From Cololabis saira (taxonomy: Eukaryota > Chordata > Actinopteri > Beloniformes > Belonidae): a stretch of DNA of 64,000 bases. This document shows positions 11,601 to 26,105 of the stretch, piece by piece; the first letter of the stretch is position 1; each line of letters begins with the position of its first letter. The notes beneath the pieces were generated by a model. It was not told the origin of the DNA and did no database searches. It saw only the letters and a program-made list of their open reading frames with translations. Both the position numbers and the translations under genes were made by a program. The stretch lies in assembly GCF_033807715.1 (NCBI RefSeq), contig NC_084599.1:7391125-7455124 (forward strand), written 5' to 3'.

Positions 11601-13942
11601 ATCTTTCGCCCTGGGCTGTAGGCAGCCGAGACAGAAGCCCACTGCCTTGTGTCAAATGTTTATCAAAGGGCCTGATTAAATTGCTGTGTTCGGGGTAGCA
11701 GCGTAATAGATGGAGGAAGAGAGAGCGAGAGGGGGAAAAAAAAAAGCCAAATCAGTCCTGTGATTGTGAGCAGAATAAAGCAGGGGATACCGAGATGTCA
11801 GATGAAACCTTTGACCAACCAGTTGTGAAGAAGGCTGGAATATCTAATGCCCTTTGTTGTCACGCTAAAAGAGAGAGAGACTCTGAGATCTGTTGTTGTT
11901 CTCACTTTCCTCTGTCTTCTCAGTCATTCTTTTTTCTCTTTATCGCTGGAGGAAATAAACCTGCCCCCTTTTGCTGAGGCCGAGCAGTTTCCCCTGGCCA
12001 TTCCTCTCGTTTTTGTTTCAAAAGGGCAAGGCTCTCCAGCCTGAGCAGTTTGCCCTGCAGTTCCGTGCCGGCGGCGCTGCTTGCCTCAGCTGCTGCATCA
12101 CAGGGGGACTCGGCTAACGTCTCCTGACTGCACTTAGCTGTGTTTCTCTGATACGGTCATGTCACATCAGCCTGGGCACGTGTGACATTGTGTCTCTTCC
12201 TAACTTTAAGCAGTTTGTTGCCATCCACGTTCTCTCTGCTTTTATTTCCCCCTCAGTTCTGAGTGATGTTATGATTTGTTGCAGCATTTTCTGGCAGCGC
12301 GGCTGCCACACGTTTGTGTCAGATAACAGGGCCTATTACGAGTTCTCTCGGTCCGGCCAGTTTTCCCCCTACAGGAGACAGAGTGAGCCGTGTCTCCCTC
12401 CCATAGGTTTTTTTTTTTTTCATTTTTTTTTTTTTTTTCATCCTTACCCCCACATTTGAATTTCTAGATAATAGGCTTTGACTTCTGGCTGCACGTTTAT
12501 GGGTCTTTTCATGTTATCAGCTTAGCTCATAGCGTGGAGCTGAAGAACACAGACTCCTAGTGACAGGCCAGCCAGTCAGCAAGGCGAGCCTGTCAGGATC
12601 TCTCATACACTAATGATTTCCCTTTAGTCTATTTTCTGTCTCATTGGCCGTTTCCTTCAAAAACAAAATTGCTCATTTAAATTCTCATGCCTGGGGCATT
12701 TTGGTCTTCAAATATTGTTGGAAAGTGAAAGGATTAGGCAAAATATGCTTTTTTAAAATGTTAATATATTTTCTGGTTCACTTTCTCCTCTGAGGCCAAT
12801 TAGAGAATTTCTGCTGGCTGCATTAATGTCAAACTGACATCCCCAGCTATAATTACACTGTGCTTGAAACCTAACTTTCACTTGTGGGTAGATGAGTGTG
12901 CCTTGCAGTGACACAGAGACTTCTCTGCCAGCTTTTGATCATTTAATCATCGCTTGCTTTCTTTCACTCTTTCCTCCCTTGCTTGCTGATGATCTCACCT
13001 TTTATTCTTTCTGTTGCAAAATGCAGTGTTGTGTTTCATTATTCACTGCTGTATTTTCCAGGGTTCATTAGTGACATCACGGCTCCGCGTTGCCTGCTCA
13101 CAGCAGCGACTGCAGAATGGGACGCCGCGCTCAGCGTCGATTGTTTACTTGCTTGATTCCTGTTTTACATTGTGTTGTTTTAGTTCTCTGATTTTTTTCT
13201 TTTTTTTTAATGATGCAAGGAGTGAATGCTGTCAGAAACTGAAAGACAAATAATGAGAGGCAAAAGCAGCAGTTCTCCTCAAGCTGCGCTCCTGCGTAGA
13301 CCAGAGAGATGTTTAATGAAGGTTAATGCTTCCACCATGAATATGTATGCCTCCGCAAAGTGCCTCTGAAACAGGATGGCAGATTCCGCTCGCAACTTTG
13401 AGCTTCTTCTGTCAGTTGCCATAGCACCGGTGATACATCATTCTGATTGAAAACGGAAAAGGTGGATTGACACATCAGCAAAGGGGGATCAGAAGACACT
13501 GAACAGAATGAGGTGGGACAACACGGAGATGTGTTTGCTGTATATTGCAAGCCATTTAATTTTTTCCTTCACAAAATGAAACACGTCACAGTGTCAATGC
13601 AAGACAGACTTCAGCAAGAATGAGACTAGATTTTTATTTAAATCTGATCAATTTTACAGCACCAAATCCTTAAAAAATGAGGTTTTCCACAGTTGTATTT
13701 AGATCTTTCAAGTGTGATTACAGGAGACTTCTCCGGCAGCGATGACATGTTCTGCCTCCCAGAGCCGACTGTAAAAGTGGAAATGTGTGCTCGGCCGTGC
13801 ACTTTTAAACGGTGGAATCTGCATCCCTTCAACAGCTCAACCGTTTTGAGGCCAATCAACTAAATCACCCGGCGATTATCTGGAATCTCCGTCCCATTCT
13901 GGACACCATCAATCTGCTCTACTTTGAGCTGTTTCTGGCTCT

Positions 13943-13980
13943 GGGACGGGGGATGGGGGGATGATGGGGGGATTGGGGGG
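13943..13980 (+). other. G-quadruplex-prone G-run cluster
   Basis: Five runs of three to six G separated by loops of two to four bases occur on the + strand, followed about 55 bp later by a 12-C run (14033-14045). The sequence satisfies the usual G4 pattern. Formation and role are untested. Confidence 0.5.
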
Positions 13981-15040
13981 ATGACAGTTTGACAAAGTGC
14001 ACATGAGCCTCTCCGGCCAGTCTTATCATCCACCCCCCCCCCCCTCCTCTGTCTTTTCTCCCATCCTCGCCCCGTGTGCATTGTTTTACCCTTTCGCCTG
14101 GACTCCAGGTAATAGGAAATGGCACTGACCCCACATGACCCCCCCGATTACCTTTGTGAAGCGTGAATGTAGCATGGAATCACACATCAGGAGACGACTT
14201 GTAATTATTTCTGCGGCGCCATCAGCATGGATCAATCACTCAGGAGGCTGCTCGTGGGCCGCCGCTCACAGCCGCGGCCGAGGCCAGCAGCGACCCTGCG
14301 TGACTGACAGCTTTGGTAATTAAGTGATTGTATAGAGCCCGCTGACTATTATAACAACCTTGTCAGGGCCAGTCTGCGTTTGGAACATGCTCAGTTCAAT
14401 GTGTTCCTCACTTCCTGCGCATGTCCCTCTGACAGAAGGAGGGGGGGGTAACGTCCCTTGAATATTTGTTGCAGCATCAAATAGCTCAAGAATAGCCTTA
14501 CACGGACGTGGAACATATTTTTAGCATATTGTATTATGATTGTCAGCAGGGAGATTGTATCAGGAACAGCATGCAGGCGCTTCACCAATAAAGGTGCATC
14601 CCATCCGAGTGCAGTTTGAATTGGATGCACTTCACACTTGAACTTGAATGTCACATGTTTCATGATTCCTTGACTCGCAGCTGCTGGAATAATATACAAC
14701 ATATCCGTCTTAAATGTCAGACCACTCTCATGCTGCACTCTTTAATTCTACAGCCCCCGTGGGAAAATGACTCTCAGTTGTTGTTTTTTCTTTTAATTTG
14801 ACTCCCATTGTTGTATCTTTCAATCACCGCCTCTTTCCACGAGGGTGATGGGAGATCTGTGCGCCACAGGAGAGACACGGTAGCCTGATCACCAAAACAG
14901 TGATTACGACGAGTAATTGGCATGAAAGTCTGAAAGTCCTCACGGCTATCTCGTCCTCCACGACAGGCTGGTGTCGCGTCAGCGGTTCCTGTGTTTATCG
15001 AGGGAAATATTCCTGTGCTCCGGCATTGGGCGGTAACTCC

Positions 15041-15551
15041 TAAAGGCTGAATTATGGTTCTGCGTTAAACCTACGCCGTAGGGTACGCGGCTACGCGGGA
15101 GTCTCTCCGTAGGCTACGCCGTAGCCTGACGTGCACCTCCCAAAAAATTGAACTACGCGTCGAGGCGACGCAGACCCAACGCAGACCCAATGCAGACCCA
15201 ATGCAGACCGAGAGGGCTGTGATTGGTTCGCTTGGTAGCAACGCATTTCCGGTTCCGGTTCGTGAAGCAGTCGTGAACTTTCAGCGCTCTTTTCTTCGTG
15301 TGTGTGTGTGATTTTTTTTTTTTTTTGGGTTGTTTTGGTTTTTTGCACAATAGTTGTCCTTATCTCTTTGATTCACTGTGACCGGAAAAACCGGAAGCGA
15401 AACAAAGTATCAACTAGCGCTCTGGGGGGGTACTGCACCGCGGAGAAATGGAGTGACGGAGAAGTCCGAAGGATTCACGACGGCGCCACGGCGACGGCAT
15501 CACGGCGTAGGCTCTGCGTTGGTTTAATGCAGAACCTTAAATCAGGTTTAA
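15041..15551 (+). mobile_element. TWA-flanked MITE, full-length copy
   Basis: The left end AGGCTGAATTATGGTTCTGC and the complement of the right end (AACCTGATTTAAGGTTCTGC) form a long imperfect inverted repeat. TAA occurs on each side (15041-15043 and 15549-15551), which suggests PIF/Harbinger. The core has an 11-bp tandem motif (CAGACCCAATG and variants, about 15170-15208), a short TG run and a T run. A second, truncated copy lies inverted at 38887-39206, confirming a dispersed family. The longest open frame (15302-15586) is not a transposase. Confidence 0.6.
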
Positions 15552-17589
15552 GGTGCAGCTGCATTGTCCAGGTCGGACTAAACTAAACTAAATGAAGACA
15601 CCTCATTTTCAGCCTTCCAGCTGTCATCATAACTGTGCTTCACAGAACTCTATAAGTGAGCATATTACTAATAGTCACTGAATTAATTACTTCTTCTCTG
15701 AATATTTTTTTATGATGTTTTCTATTATCTGAAGTGTTAATGTTTTCGTTAAAGATGTCTATACACCCTCATAGTAAATCAAAGACATGGATACGTTAAT
15801 GATCAGGAAACGGTGTACTTATATTTTGACCGTAGTGGAAACTATCTGTTGGGTTGTGACGACTGGTACCAGGAGGGTTGACGTATTACCAACACTGTTG
15901 ATCTATTTAAAGTTTAATTTTCTGAAAGAGATCATTAATTTTGGAACATAAACTGTAACTGAACCACGACTGCCTTTTCATTCAGGCTCATATCAGAACA
16001 CAGCCATGTCATATTGAGAAGAATGCAGTGTGAATGGGAGCAGTGCAAACTGCTGCTGCTCCAGCACTTAGGAAATGGTCCATTTGAGTCAAAGTGAGAT
16101 GCACCAATCGTTTTCAGGGATATATAACATATGCAAATCAGAGGTGCAGAAAGGCAAGAGTTCTGCAGCGCAAACTATTTTGTTTACTGGGTTACGAGCA
16201 CAGAAGAAAGCTGACATTTGTAACCAGACATCAAACAGGTGAAAAGTAGAATAAATATACTTTATTGAAAGTGTTGTTAACAAACAGGAAATGCTATGGG
16301 ACAAAAACATGACTCCTGATTCTGAGAGCAGTTAAGACTTAACCGTTTATTTTCCTTTCTGCAGCAGTTTCTATATATAAACCACAAGTTATTTATCCTG
16401 AATGCACATAAACACACACACATGTACCTGCTCACACACCACTGTGTTGTGGCCAGGTATTTCAAAGAAAAGACTGTGTGGTCAGGTTCTGCAACAATAG
16501 TGAGCACATGTTCATTACTGTCATCACTGCTACAAGCTGCATCACCAGTTTCGTCAAAATATTTCATGGTTCTCTGAAGAAACTGAAGTCATCCTGAGGC
16601 CCAGATGAATGAACACAACTGGCTTATTTATGTTTCCAATAAAAGCATTTCTCCTGCTTTAAAAGCAGAGGTGTGTGTGGGTGATACGCGTTTAATTAGT
16701 CACTGTGATCTTCTGACTTCATGCATACCGCTAGACAGCTTGTCCATTTCCAGCTTTTAATCAATAATAAACCCCTATTCCCCTCACCCCTCCAGCCCCA
16801 GCACCGACTGGACCATCTGTCAAGGACAACTTTGATGGGATGGTCAGTTTCAGCCCTCACACGCTGTCACTGACACTTCTGCTATTTTCCTGCCAGCTTT
16901 CTGCTCTGTTTTGCCAAATAATAATCAAAATGTTGAATCTAAATTAGATGTGAGCCCCGGGTTTGATCATGTGTCCACATCATTCCTAAAAGTACCAAAT
17001 CCTTGACGTCATGTGTCTATTCAAAGCTCCTCAAATCACGAGACTTCAACTATTTTCTCCAGCAGGAATAGTAGGATATAAAGCTGTTAGTTCATTTATT
17101 TGAAATGTAACTTCAACAACTTTCCGTTCACTTATTCCGACTTCTTTTGTTTTTCAGTATCCCTTTATAGGCCCCCATTTAAATACATTTTAAATAAAGG
17201 GATTTTCATTCTAATTCTGAACCTGAATTTATCTGGCTATAAACCAATTATAAAATTGTTTTAATTTTACTTGATAAAGAAAAATACCACTTGGTAGTGA
17301 AGCTTATAAACTCTAAAACCAACCGCCCCAGTCTCTGCCTGCTTTGTTCTGACTGATGCTGCTTTCCTCTTTTTTATGTTATTTCTCCTACACATTTAGA
17401 AATGCAAATGAGGAGGCTGATGAACAAAATAAAATAAGGTCAAAACTATTTTGTATTTGTATTTTCAGAAACACTGCTATTTTCAAGCATAATTATACTT
17501 TTTGTGTTACCAGACTTTTGTTTTACAGTTAAAAACTTTTTGTGCAAGATTGAAAAATAATGAACTTTTTTGTATTTTTTTCCCTCCTG
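15552..17589. other. Intergenic, nothing recognised
   Basis: AT-rich gene-free DNA. No coding frame, transposon terminus or RNA gene could be supported. Confidence 0.5.
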
Positions 17590-17870
17590 CATGAGTGTGC
17601 ATGCCCGGCTGCAGCAGCAGCTTCCTCCCTCCCCTGCAGCCCCTCGCTGACTGAGAGACTAAACGCGGGGGTGTCTCTCTGTAAACGCTGCAACTATTGC
17701 AGCCCACGAAGGTCGCCGGCGGTGAAGTGACAGCTTTACACGCAAAGCCGCCAGAGAATCGATCCGGTGCCAGCCGCGGCTGCACCGTCCCATCATCGAC
17801 CGTCAGCCGAGACCAATAAGGCGATACCTTAACTGGTAGCATTCAATTTGCTCCTGCAGCGCGTTAAACC
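17590..17870. promoter_or_regulatory. CpG-rich block about 2.5 kb upstream of barhl2
   Basis: Against AT-rich surroundings this stretch is GC-rich with many CpG dinucleotides. It contains TAAACG twice, at 17660-17665 and 17682-17687, 22 bp apart. TAAACG-type sites are reported as a binding preference of BAR-class homeodomains, so an autoregulatory element is conceivable. An ATTGG-complement (CCAAT) occurs near 17811-17815. It could be a distal promoter or enhancer of barhl2 or a promoter of a divergent non-coding RNA. Function is inferred. Confidence 0.3.
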
Positions 17871-18820
17871 TAATAGAGAGATTGATTGCTCCTGTTTTGC
17901 AGTTGATGAACATCCTGTGCTTCTCTCCACATATTGACTGACGTGTTTAAGCATCGCTTTGATCTGATCTGGCCGATTTGTAGGGAATAAGATTGCAGAA
18001 AAGGGCCTGATTATAGGGTAGCCTGTGGACTGATATTCTAATTGGCTCTCCACTGCGGGGAGAGCTGCGTTCTCTGGCTGATTGTCATGTTGCTCCAATA
18101 TTTTGTTTCTTTCGTTATGTTTCGTCGGTGGTAGGTGACGAATTTAAATATGAACGAAAATGCATGAAGGAAATGTATAATGTGAGGTAATGCGACTCGT
18201 GACAGGGCAGCGAGGCCTCGGCTGGTTCCTGAGCGACTGCACAGCAGAGTTTGGCCTCACTTTGTCGCCGCCTTGCGCTCAGACTCCGCCAGCAGGCTGC
18301 AGGAAGCGTCCACCCTTCCTGGGAGCTTATTCCTTAAATAAAGCTCTCATTCGTCTCCCTGCCTGTCCGCTCTCACACACATTTAATCTAAAAACATTAA
18401 AATAACAATTTATAAACTTGTGCGGATTTACCTTGAAGGCAGAGACAATAAAAAAGACACTGGTTTTTAAATAAGTCGCTGGAATTCAAATTCAAGCCGT
18501 TTCCTATAATGAAAAGCAAAAGTCGAAATCATAATTTACTACAATAAATAGTGGAACATATATATACTGTATATATAATAACGCAGATTATTCACTGCAT
18601 CAGAAAACGAGAATGTGCCATTGTTTATCCTAATTCAATACAATGCATAGTAAAATTGCAAAATTAATCTAGGAGGAAAAATAAGAAATGGATGGAATTA
18701 ATTTTTGAAAACAAGCAAAGAAATCAATAACAAACTTACAATTTCCTATTTTTGAGTCTTCCATCGCCTCATAAATAGACATCATCAACAAAGTATATCC
18801 TGCCAACCTGCTGAAGGAGA

Positions 18821-18894
<74 letters not shown>

Positions 18895-19660
18895 TATGCA
18901 GTTACTTCCACTCACGAGAAAAGCCTTATCCCATCAGCCGGAGAGCTGCTCTCCCACAACTGCAGCCTCTCAGCAGACACTTTGTCAGCTTGAGCCGAAT
19001 ATTTTTCCCCTCCTCGATATCCTTCAGATCCATGTCGCGAGTGGAAAAAAAAAGCTGAATTTCTACTACCTTTGAATGCTCGTTAGCGCCTCATAATTAC
19101 TTTACTAATTAGGGTGACATGTTTATTAAGAAGATGCGCTGTCATGACAATCAGCAGCACTCCCTCCTCTCCCGAGCCTGCCGACCTGCCGCTCTCAGAA
19201 TATATCCATGAAGACAGAACCAGACGCCTCCCCTGATACAGCAACCGCTCAGCCTTTTTTTATATTTCTTTTTTTAGCCCATACTTTATAGTAAAAAAAT
19301 AAATAAAAATACGTTATAACAATATCAAGCAGATTTTTTATAAATACATTTTTTTAAGAGTTGTATATCTAGAAATAAAAGGATTCCTATGTATCCTACC
19401 ATTCTGCTGGAACTCACATCTGAACATTTTTCTCCCTTTTAGTTACATTTTATCAAATAATTTCACGCTTTGATTTTTATTTCTTAAAAAAAATCAAAAA
19501 AATCCACAATCTTTTCTGTTTCAGTCCGGACTCAGCATAAAAACAAAAATGTTTTCCCAATTTAGCCTAAACCTACATGTATGTTGTTTTCCTTAAAAAA
19601 ATGCTAGGGCTACTAAACTCAATGCAAAGTGCGGTTCGAAGTGTCTAGATAAAGTAACAA
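17871..19660. other. Gene-free flank just upstream of the barhl2 promoter
   Basis: AT-rich. It contains the AAT microsatellite listed separately and a short imperfect TATA-type palindrome near 18559-18578. Nothing else could be identified. Confidence 0.45.
18821..18891. repeat. (AAT)n microsatellite
   Basis: About 23 AAT units with one interruption (AAC) near 18858. Read on the other strand it gives a poly-Tyr frame, which is a translation artefact. Confidence 0.9.
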
Positions 19661-19666
19661 CTCCCT

Positions 19667-19780
19667 GATTGGTGAGGTGGTGGAAACGGCCAGGATCCAA
19701 GCCAATGACAGCGGGGGTGAGGCGGATGGGCGGGTGCAGAGACGGGGAGAGAGTAAAAGAGGTCGAGTGTTTATTATAAA
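19667..19780 (+). promoter_or_regulatory. Candidate barhl2 core promoter
   Basis: In order: inverted CCAAT (GATTGG, 19667-19672), direct CCAAT (19702-19706), GC box GGGCGGG (19728-19734) and a TATA-like TATAAA (19775-19780). The spacing (CCAAT 70-110 bp before TATA) fits a classical TATA promoter and would put initiation near 19805-19810, giving a 5' UTR of about 430 nt. A caution: that leader would contain several ATGs, including a 79-codon frame at 19900-20139, so the main start site may lie closer to the coding region. Confidence 0.4.
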
Positions 19781-19813
19781 GGAGAAAATATTAATTCCCC
19801 TCGCCGTGGGCCG

Positions 19814-19821
19814 TGACGTCA
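19814..19821. promoter_or_regulatory. Consensus cAMP-response element
   Basis: A perfect palindromic TGACGTCA. It lies about 40 bp after the TATA-like box, at or just after the predicted initiation site, and 413 bp before the barhl2 start codon. CREB/ATF binding is the known role of the motif; use here is inferred. Confidence 0.4.
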
Positions 19822-20206
19822 GTATAGGAAGTCATTGTAGAGCAACACCGGAGCGATTAGCAGCAAAAAGGGGGAGCCTGATGTCGAGGAGTCAGCCCCA
19901 TGTATATCTCTCTATATGCCTCAACTTTTAACAAAGTTCAATATCCAAACACAAAAAGGGACGAGGACTACGCAGGCTCACACTTAGCTTTTTCCCTATT
20001 TTCACTGAATGTAACTTATGGGACCACAGAGGCCAGCCTGAGCCCTGCGAGCGTGGATTTTCTTTTATTTTTGGGCTCATTTCAACCCGCAGTTTGTTTT
20101 TGTATTTTTATTTTTTGCAACTCGAATTTATTTTGCTGACTTTCCTCGTTGATTTTTTTTTTTTGTTTTTTTTCCGTCGGTGGAAGAAGAAGCGCACTCC
20201 GCTGTT

Positions 20207-20233
20207 ATGAAGACCTCATTCTCTCTTTCTTAA
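20207..20233 (+). promoter_or_regulatory. Upstream ORF abutting the barhl2 start
   Basis: An ATG with G at -3 opens eight codons (MKTSFSLS) ending in TAA at 20231-20233. The barhl2 ATG begins at 20235, one base after that stop. The main ATG has A at -3 and G at +4, a strong context, and an in-frame TGA at 20208-20210 shows that the protein cannot start further upstream. The layout would suit termination-reinitiation control of BarHL2 translation, which is an inference. Confidence 0.5.
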
Positions 20234-20234
20234 C

Positions 20235-22893
<2,659 letters not shown>

Positions 22894-23235
22894 GCCGCGC
22901 AATTACGCAGCGGAACCAGGAGCCTGTTGATGGGAGAAACTGCAGCGGAACCGCGTTACAGGACTTGTATTCTCTCCCCCTAAACCACCACGACAGAGAC
23001 ATTTTAAAAGACATTTTGTAGAAAGCGCTAAAGGAGGTATTTAATATAGGCCCGAACAGCCTAAGCTCAGCCCGACAGACTCTCCCCGAGCTCAGGCGGA
23101 CCGCCAGGACTGCTCCAGTCTGATTGTTTGTTTGTTTTTTGTACAAATACACTTACATTAGCAAATAAACTTATAAAGTTTATTAGAAGGAGAAGAACTG
23201 AATGAATAAAGAAGTAATAATACCAATTGAATTGT
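22894..23235 (+). terminator. barhl2: barhl2 3' UTR with two poly(A) signals
   Basis: AATAAA occurs at 23164-23169 and again at 23205-23210, about 273 and 314 bases after the stop codon. A GT-rich stretch (TTTGTTTGTTTTTTG, about 23126-23140) precedes them. The mature 3' end is predicted within about 30 bases of either signal. A longer 3' UTR using later signals cannot be excluded. Confidence 0.55.
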
Positions 23236-24424
23236 AGACGTTTCTATTGGAACCGGAGTCCAAATTCCTGACACGCAAACTCTCATGCAAAACCTGCAAT
23301 CTACTCAAATGTATTTTATTTTCTAATAATTATAAGAGTTTACTTTAAGTTTACGGCGTTATGGGAGCTGTTTACAGCCAGCACCATTTTAATTTTCTAT
23401 TACACTATATAGGCTACTGTCTTTGTGTATTACTTATGACTTAAATAGGTCAAGGGAAATCATGTGTTACTCGACCATATGGGCTTTAAATTGTTCAAAA
23501 TAGACTGAATGATAACCGAGTGGAGGTAACTTTGCACGGCGTTATATTTATGTTTACCAGCAGACATGCATATGGATGCGCAGCAGCTGATTGGTGGGGG
23601 GGTGATGGTTGCGGTGGGTACACTGGGAATGCGGCCTTGGCTTAGCAGCTGTTCCCTGGGAGCCAGCAGACAATAAGCCTGAATTTCTCAGCGTGAGGGA
23701 GCCCCAAGACAAGACGCCACCAAGAAAGAAAGAGGGGGGTCGGTGGGGGTCAGGGGTGCACATCTACTCATTATCAATAACCAATAGCCCGCTAGTGAAC
23801 TTGTTACAGGAAGTTTTGGGGGTGAAAATAATATCGCTCTTGACCATAATGCATCAATCCTGCATCCTTGAAAGTTTTGCTGTGTTCTTCTCTTCATGGC
23901 CATCCTCAGTTTCTATGCACTGCTGCTTCAAGAGTCAAACAAACACAGCCTGGCCTCATATTAAATCTGGTTAAAACACCTTGATTTTATTTGACATCTG
24001 AGCGCGCACTCTGGAGAATATGACGAGGGGAAACCGTGTGGATTAGCGCCTATATGGGCATTTTTTTTAAATGTTATTATTATTATTTTTAGTAATAGTA
24101 GTAGTAGTAGTATTAGTTGTGGTGGTATTATTACGGCTAACTAAATTGACCTCTGCTGGAATAATACAACGCGAGGGCTCCACGTTGAATCTCACCGACC
24201 AAAGACACATTTAGGGTATTTTCAAGAACTTTTCCAGTGTTTTTGCTCTTTTTGTGACTGATATGGAGAAAAATAGACAACTTTGCTGTGTTTTATTCCA
24301 AGTCCACACATAGCCTACACACACACTGCTCAAACCACATCACGGCACGGTAACTTGGCCGGTGGAAGCAGGAAATTCAAGCTGAAGTTGAGCTGTTCCT
24401 CAACACTTTAACCAACTGTTAAAG

Positions 24425-24510
24425 TGTGCGCTGTGCGCCACCTGCATGCGCAGTGCGCGCCCCTGACGCAGAGCATCTCCTTCCACGGCCGGTGCGTCCA
24501 GGCGCTTTTT
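24425..24510. promoter_or_regulatory. CpG-rich patch with NRF1-like site downstream of barhl2
   Basis: A short GC-rich island in AT-rich DNA, containing CACCTGCATGCGCAGTGCGC (an E-box followed by an NRF1-like core) near 24440-24459. It could be a small promoter or enhancer. There is no transcript evidence in the sequence itself. Confidence 0.2.
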
Positions 24511-25237
24511 AAACCTACTAAATTGCTTTCCTCAGTTTCATCCAGCGTTCACGGCGTTACACTAAATGTGAAATGATTTCTTATTGAATCTCCGGGTTTG
24601 TGGACCAAACCCGCACCAGACTCTGGGGGAGGGAGTTGGTTGGTTGGAGGATGAATCTGAACCCCTTCTCTTCCTTGTAAGCAACGATTGTAAAAACAGC
24701 TCCCGCCTGGATGCTGAGCAGTATTATCCCACCATACTGACCCTGCAGCTCTGGCCCATTACCGCAGCAGCACCGACGCATGTTGTTCATATGCATGACT
24801 TCTGCGCCATTATTTATTTATTGCCCTCTGCGGGTGGGAGGGGGTGGGGGGCTTCTCGGGCTCCTTCCAATTCATTAATAATAGCCTAAATCATACAGCA
24901 GCATCAAATTAATAGGCTGCTGCCGTCTCGGCGTGCCAGCTAGCACATTTTAGGAGTTGCGAATATTCAGCTTTGGTCTATTATTATTATTATTATGGTG
25001 ACGATTTTAACGTTATAGTTCGGGTCTTTGTTTATGTTATTAAAAGGGCAAATTTAGCTCAAGGACAGCCTGCTTGGTCACCTAGAAAGTAAAATAACCT
25101 TTATGATTTTTTTAAATTGTGTCGCAAGTGTTTTGTGATGGACAAATTGAAGAATGTAGCCTATTTCCACGATTCAGTTAAAGAGACATGTATAAAGCCC
25201 CTGACAGCTGTTCTGAGGATTGCATTATTAATACAAC

Positions 25238-25266
<29 letters not shown>
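25238..25266. repeat. (ATT)n microsatellite
   Basis: About nine to ten uninterrupted ATT units. Confidence 0.85.
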
Positions 25267-25268
<2 letters not shown>

Positions 25269-25584
25269 CCGAAAAATTTTGCTGAAGCTTAGGAATTGTT
25301 GAGAAAACACGCAAAAAAGGGCATTGGAGTTGAATAAAGAGGATTAGGACTTTCTCTAACATGGCGCATATTATCCAGAACAGATGGGCTTTTGAGGGTC
25401 GTTTTCTTCCTTTTCTTGCCTCAAGGAACCTCATTGGGCACTTTAATTGCCACTTTTCCCAACTGATGTAATGGTAGGATATCTTTTTCAATGCAATAAT
25501 GAGGTAACACTTGCTCTCCTTGGCCTCTCGTTATCTCATCTCCTACATCACTCACTAAACAGAAATTAACCCCCAGCCCCCATT

Positions 25585-25607
25585 AAAAAAAAAAAAAAAA
25601 AAAAAAA
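25585..25607. repeat. Poly(A) run of 23
   Basis: Uninterrupted A homopolymer. No adjoining retrotransposon body was recognised. Confidence 0.85.
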
Positions 25608-26032
25608 TGCGCGCATCTTGTTCGCTGTTATCAGTAACACGTCTGTGTGCGTCAACCCGGGTCTGAGAAGGAGCTTTGGATGGAAAATCGTTTAGGAGCC
25701 AGATGTTTTAAGCTGTAAAGCAGAACTTACAGGCCGGTTGGAGACCAGATAAGGGAGGACGCCGTGCGGCGTTCACGGGTCCATGGGTCGAGTTGGAAGT
25801 GCTCATGGTGGGATGTCCATCCCAAACTAATAGAAGGCGCAATAATGTGTCAAAAGCAAAACAAAAACCTTTTTTTTATTTTTAGCTTTAATTCTCGCTC
25901 ATGGAGTATAAATAAATGTTAAAACATTTACAGGTTTATTGCAGTTTTCTCATAGGTCATAAGAACCTGAGCTTATACAAACAAACTAAACACATTTAAT
26001 TTAATATTAATATTGTTTATGCGCAGAAAGGT

Positions 26033-26036
<4 letters not shown>

Positions 26037-26105
<69 letters not shown>
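26037..26105. repeat. Compound (AT)n(GT)n microsatellite
   Basis: About 25 AT units (26037-26086) passing directly into about nine GT units (26087-26105). Confidence 0.92.

Larger units (their letters stand above)
7090..15040. other. Gene-free upstream flank
   Basis: No supported gene. Simple-sequence content includes a pyrimidine-rich tract at about 8730-8822, C runs near 9427-9440, 10430-10442 and 14033-14045, a G-rich patch near 10598-10617, and T runs near 12408-12438. Stretches at 8570-8640 and 10050-10260 contain clusters of AATTG/CAATTA-type homeodomain cores and look like possible regulatory sequence. All longer open frames here lack credible starts, domains or codon pattern. Confidence 0.45.
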
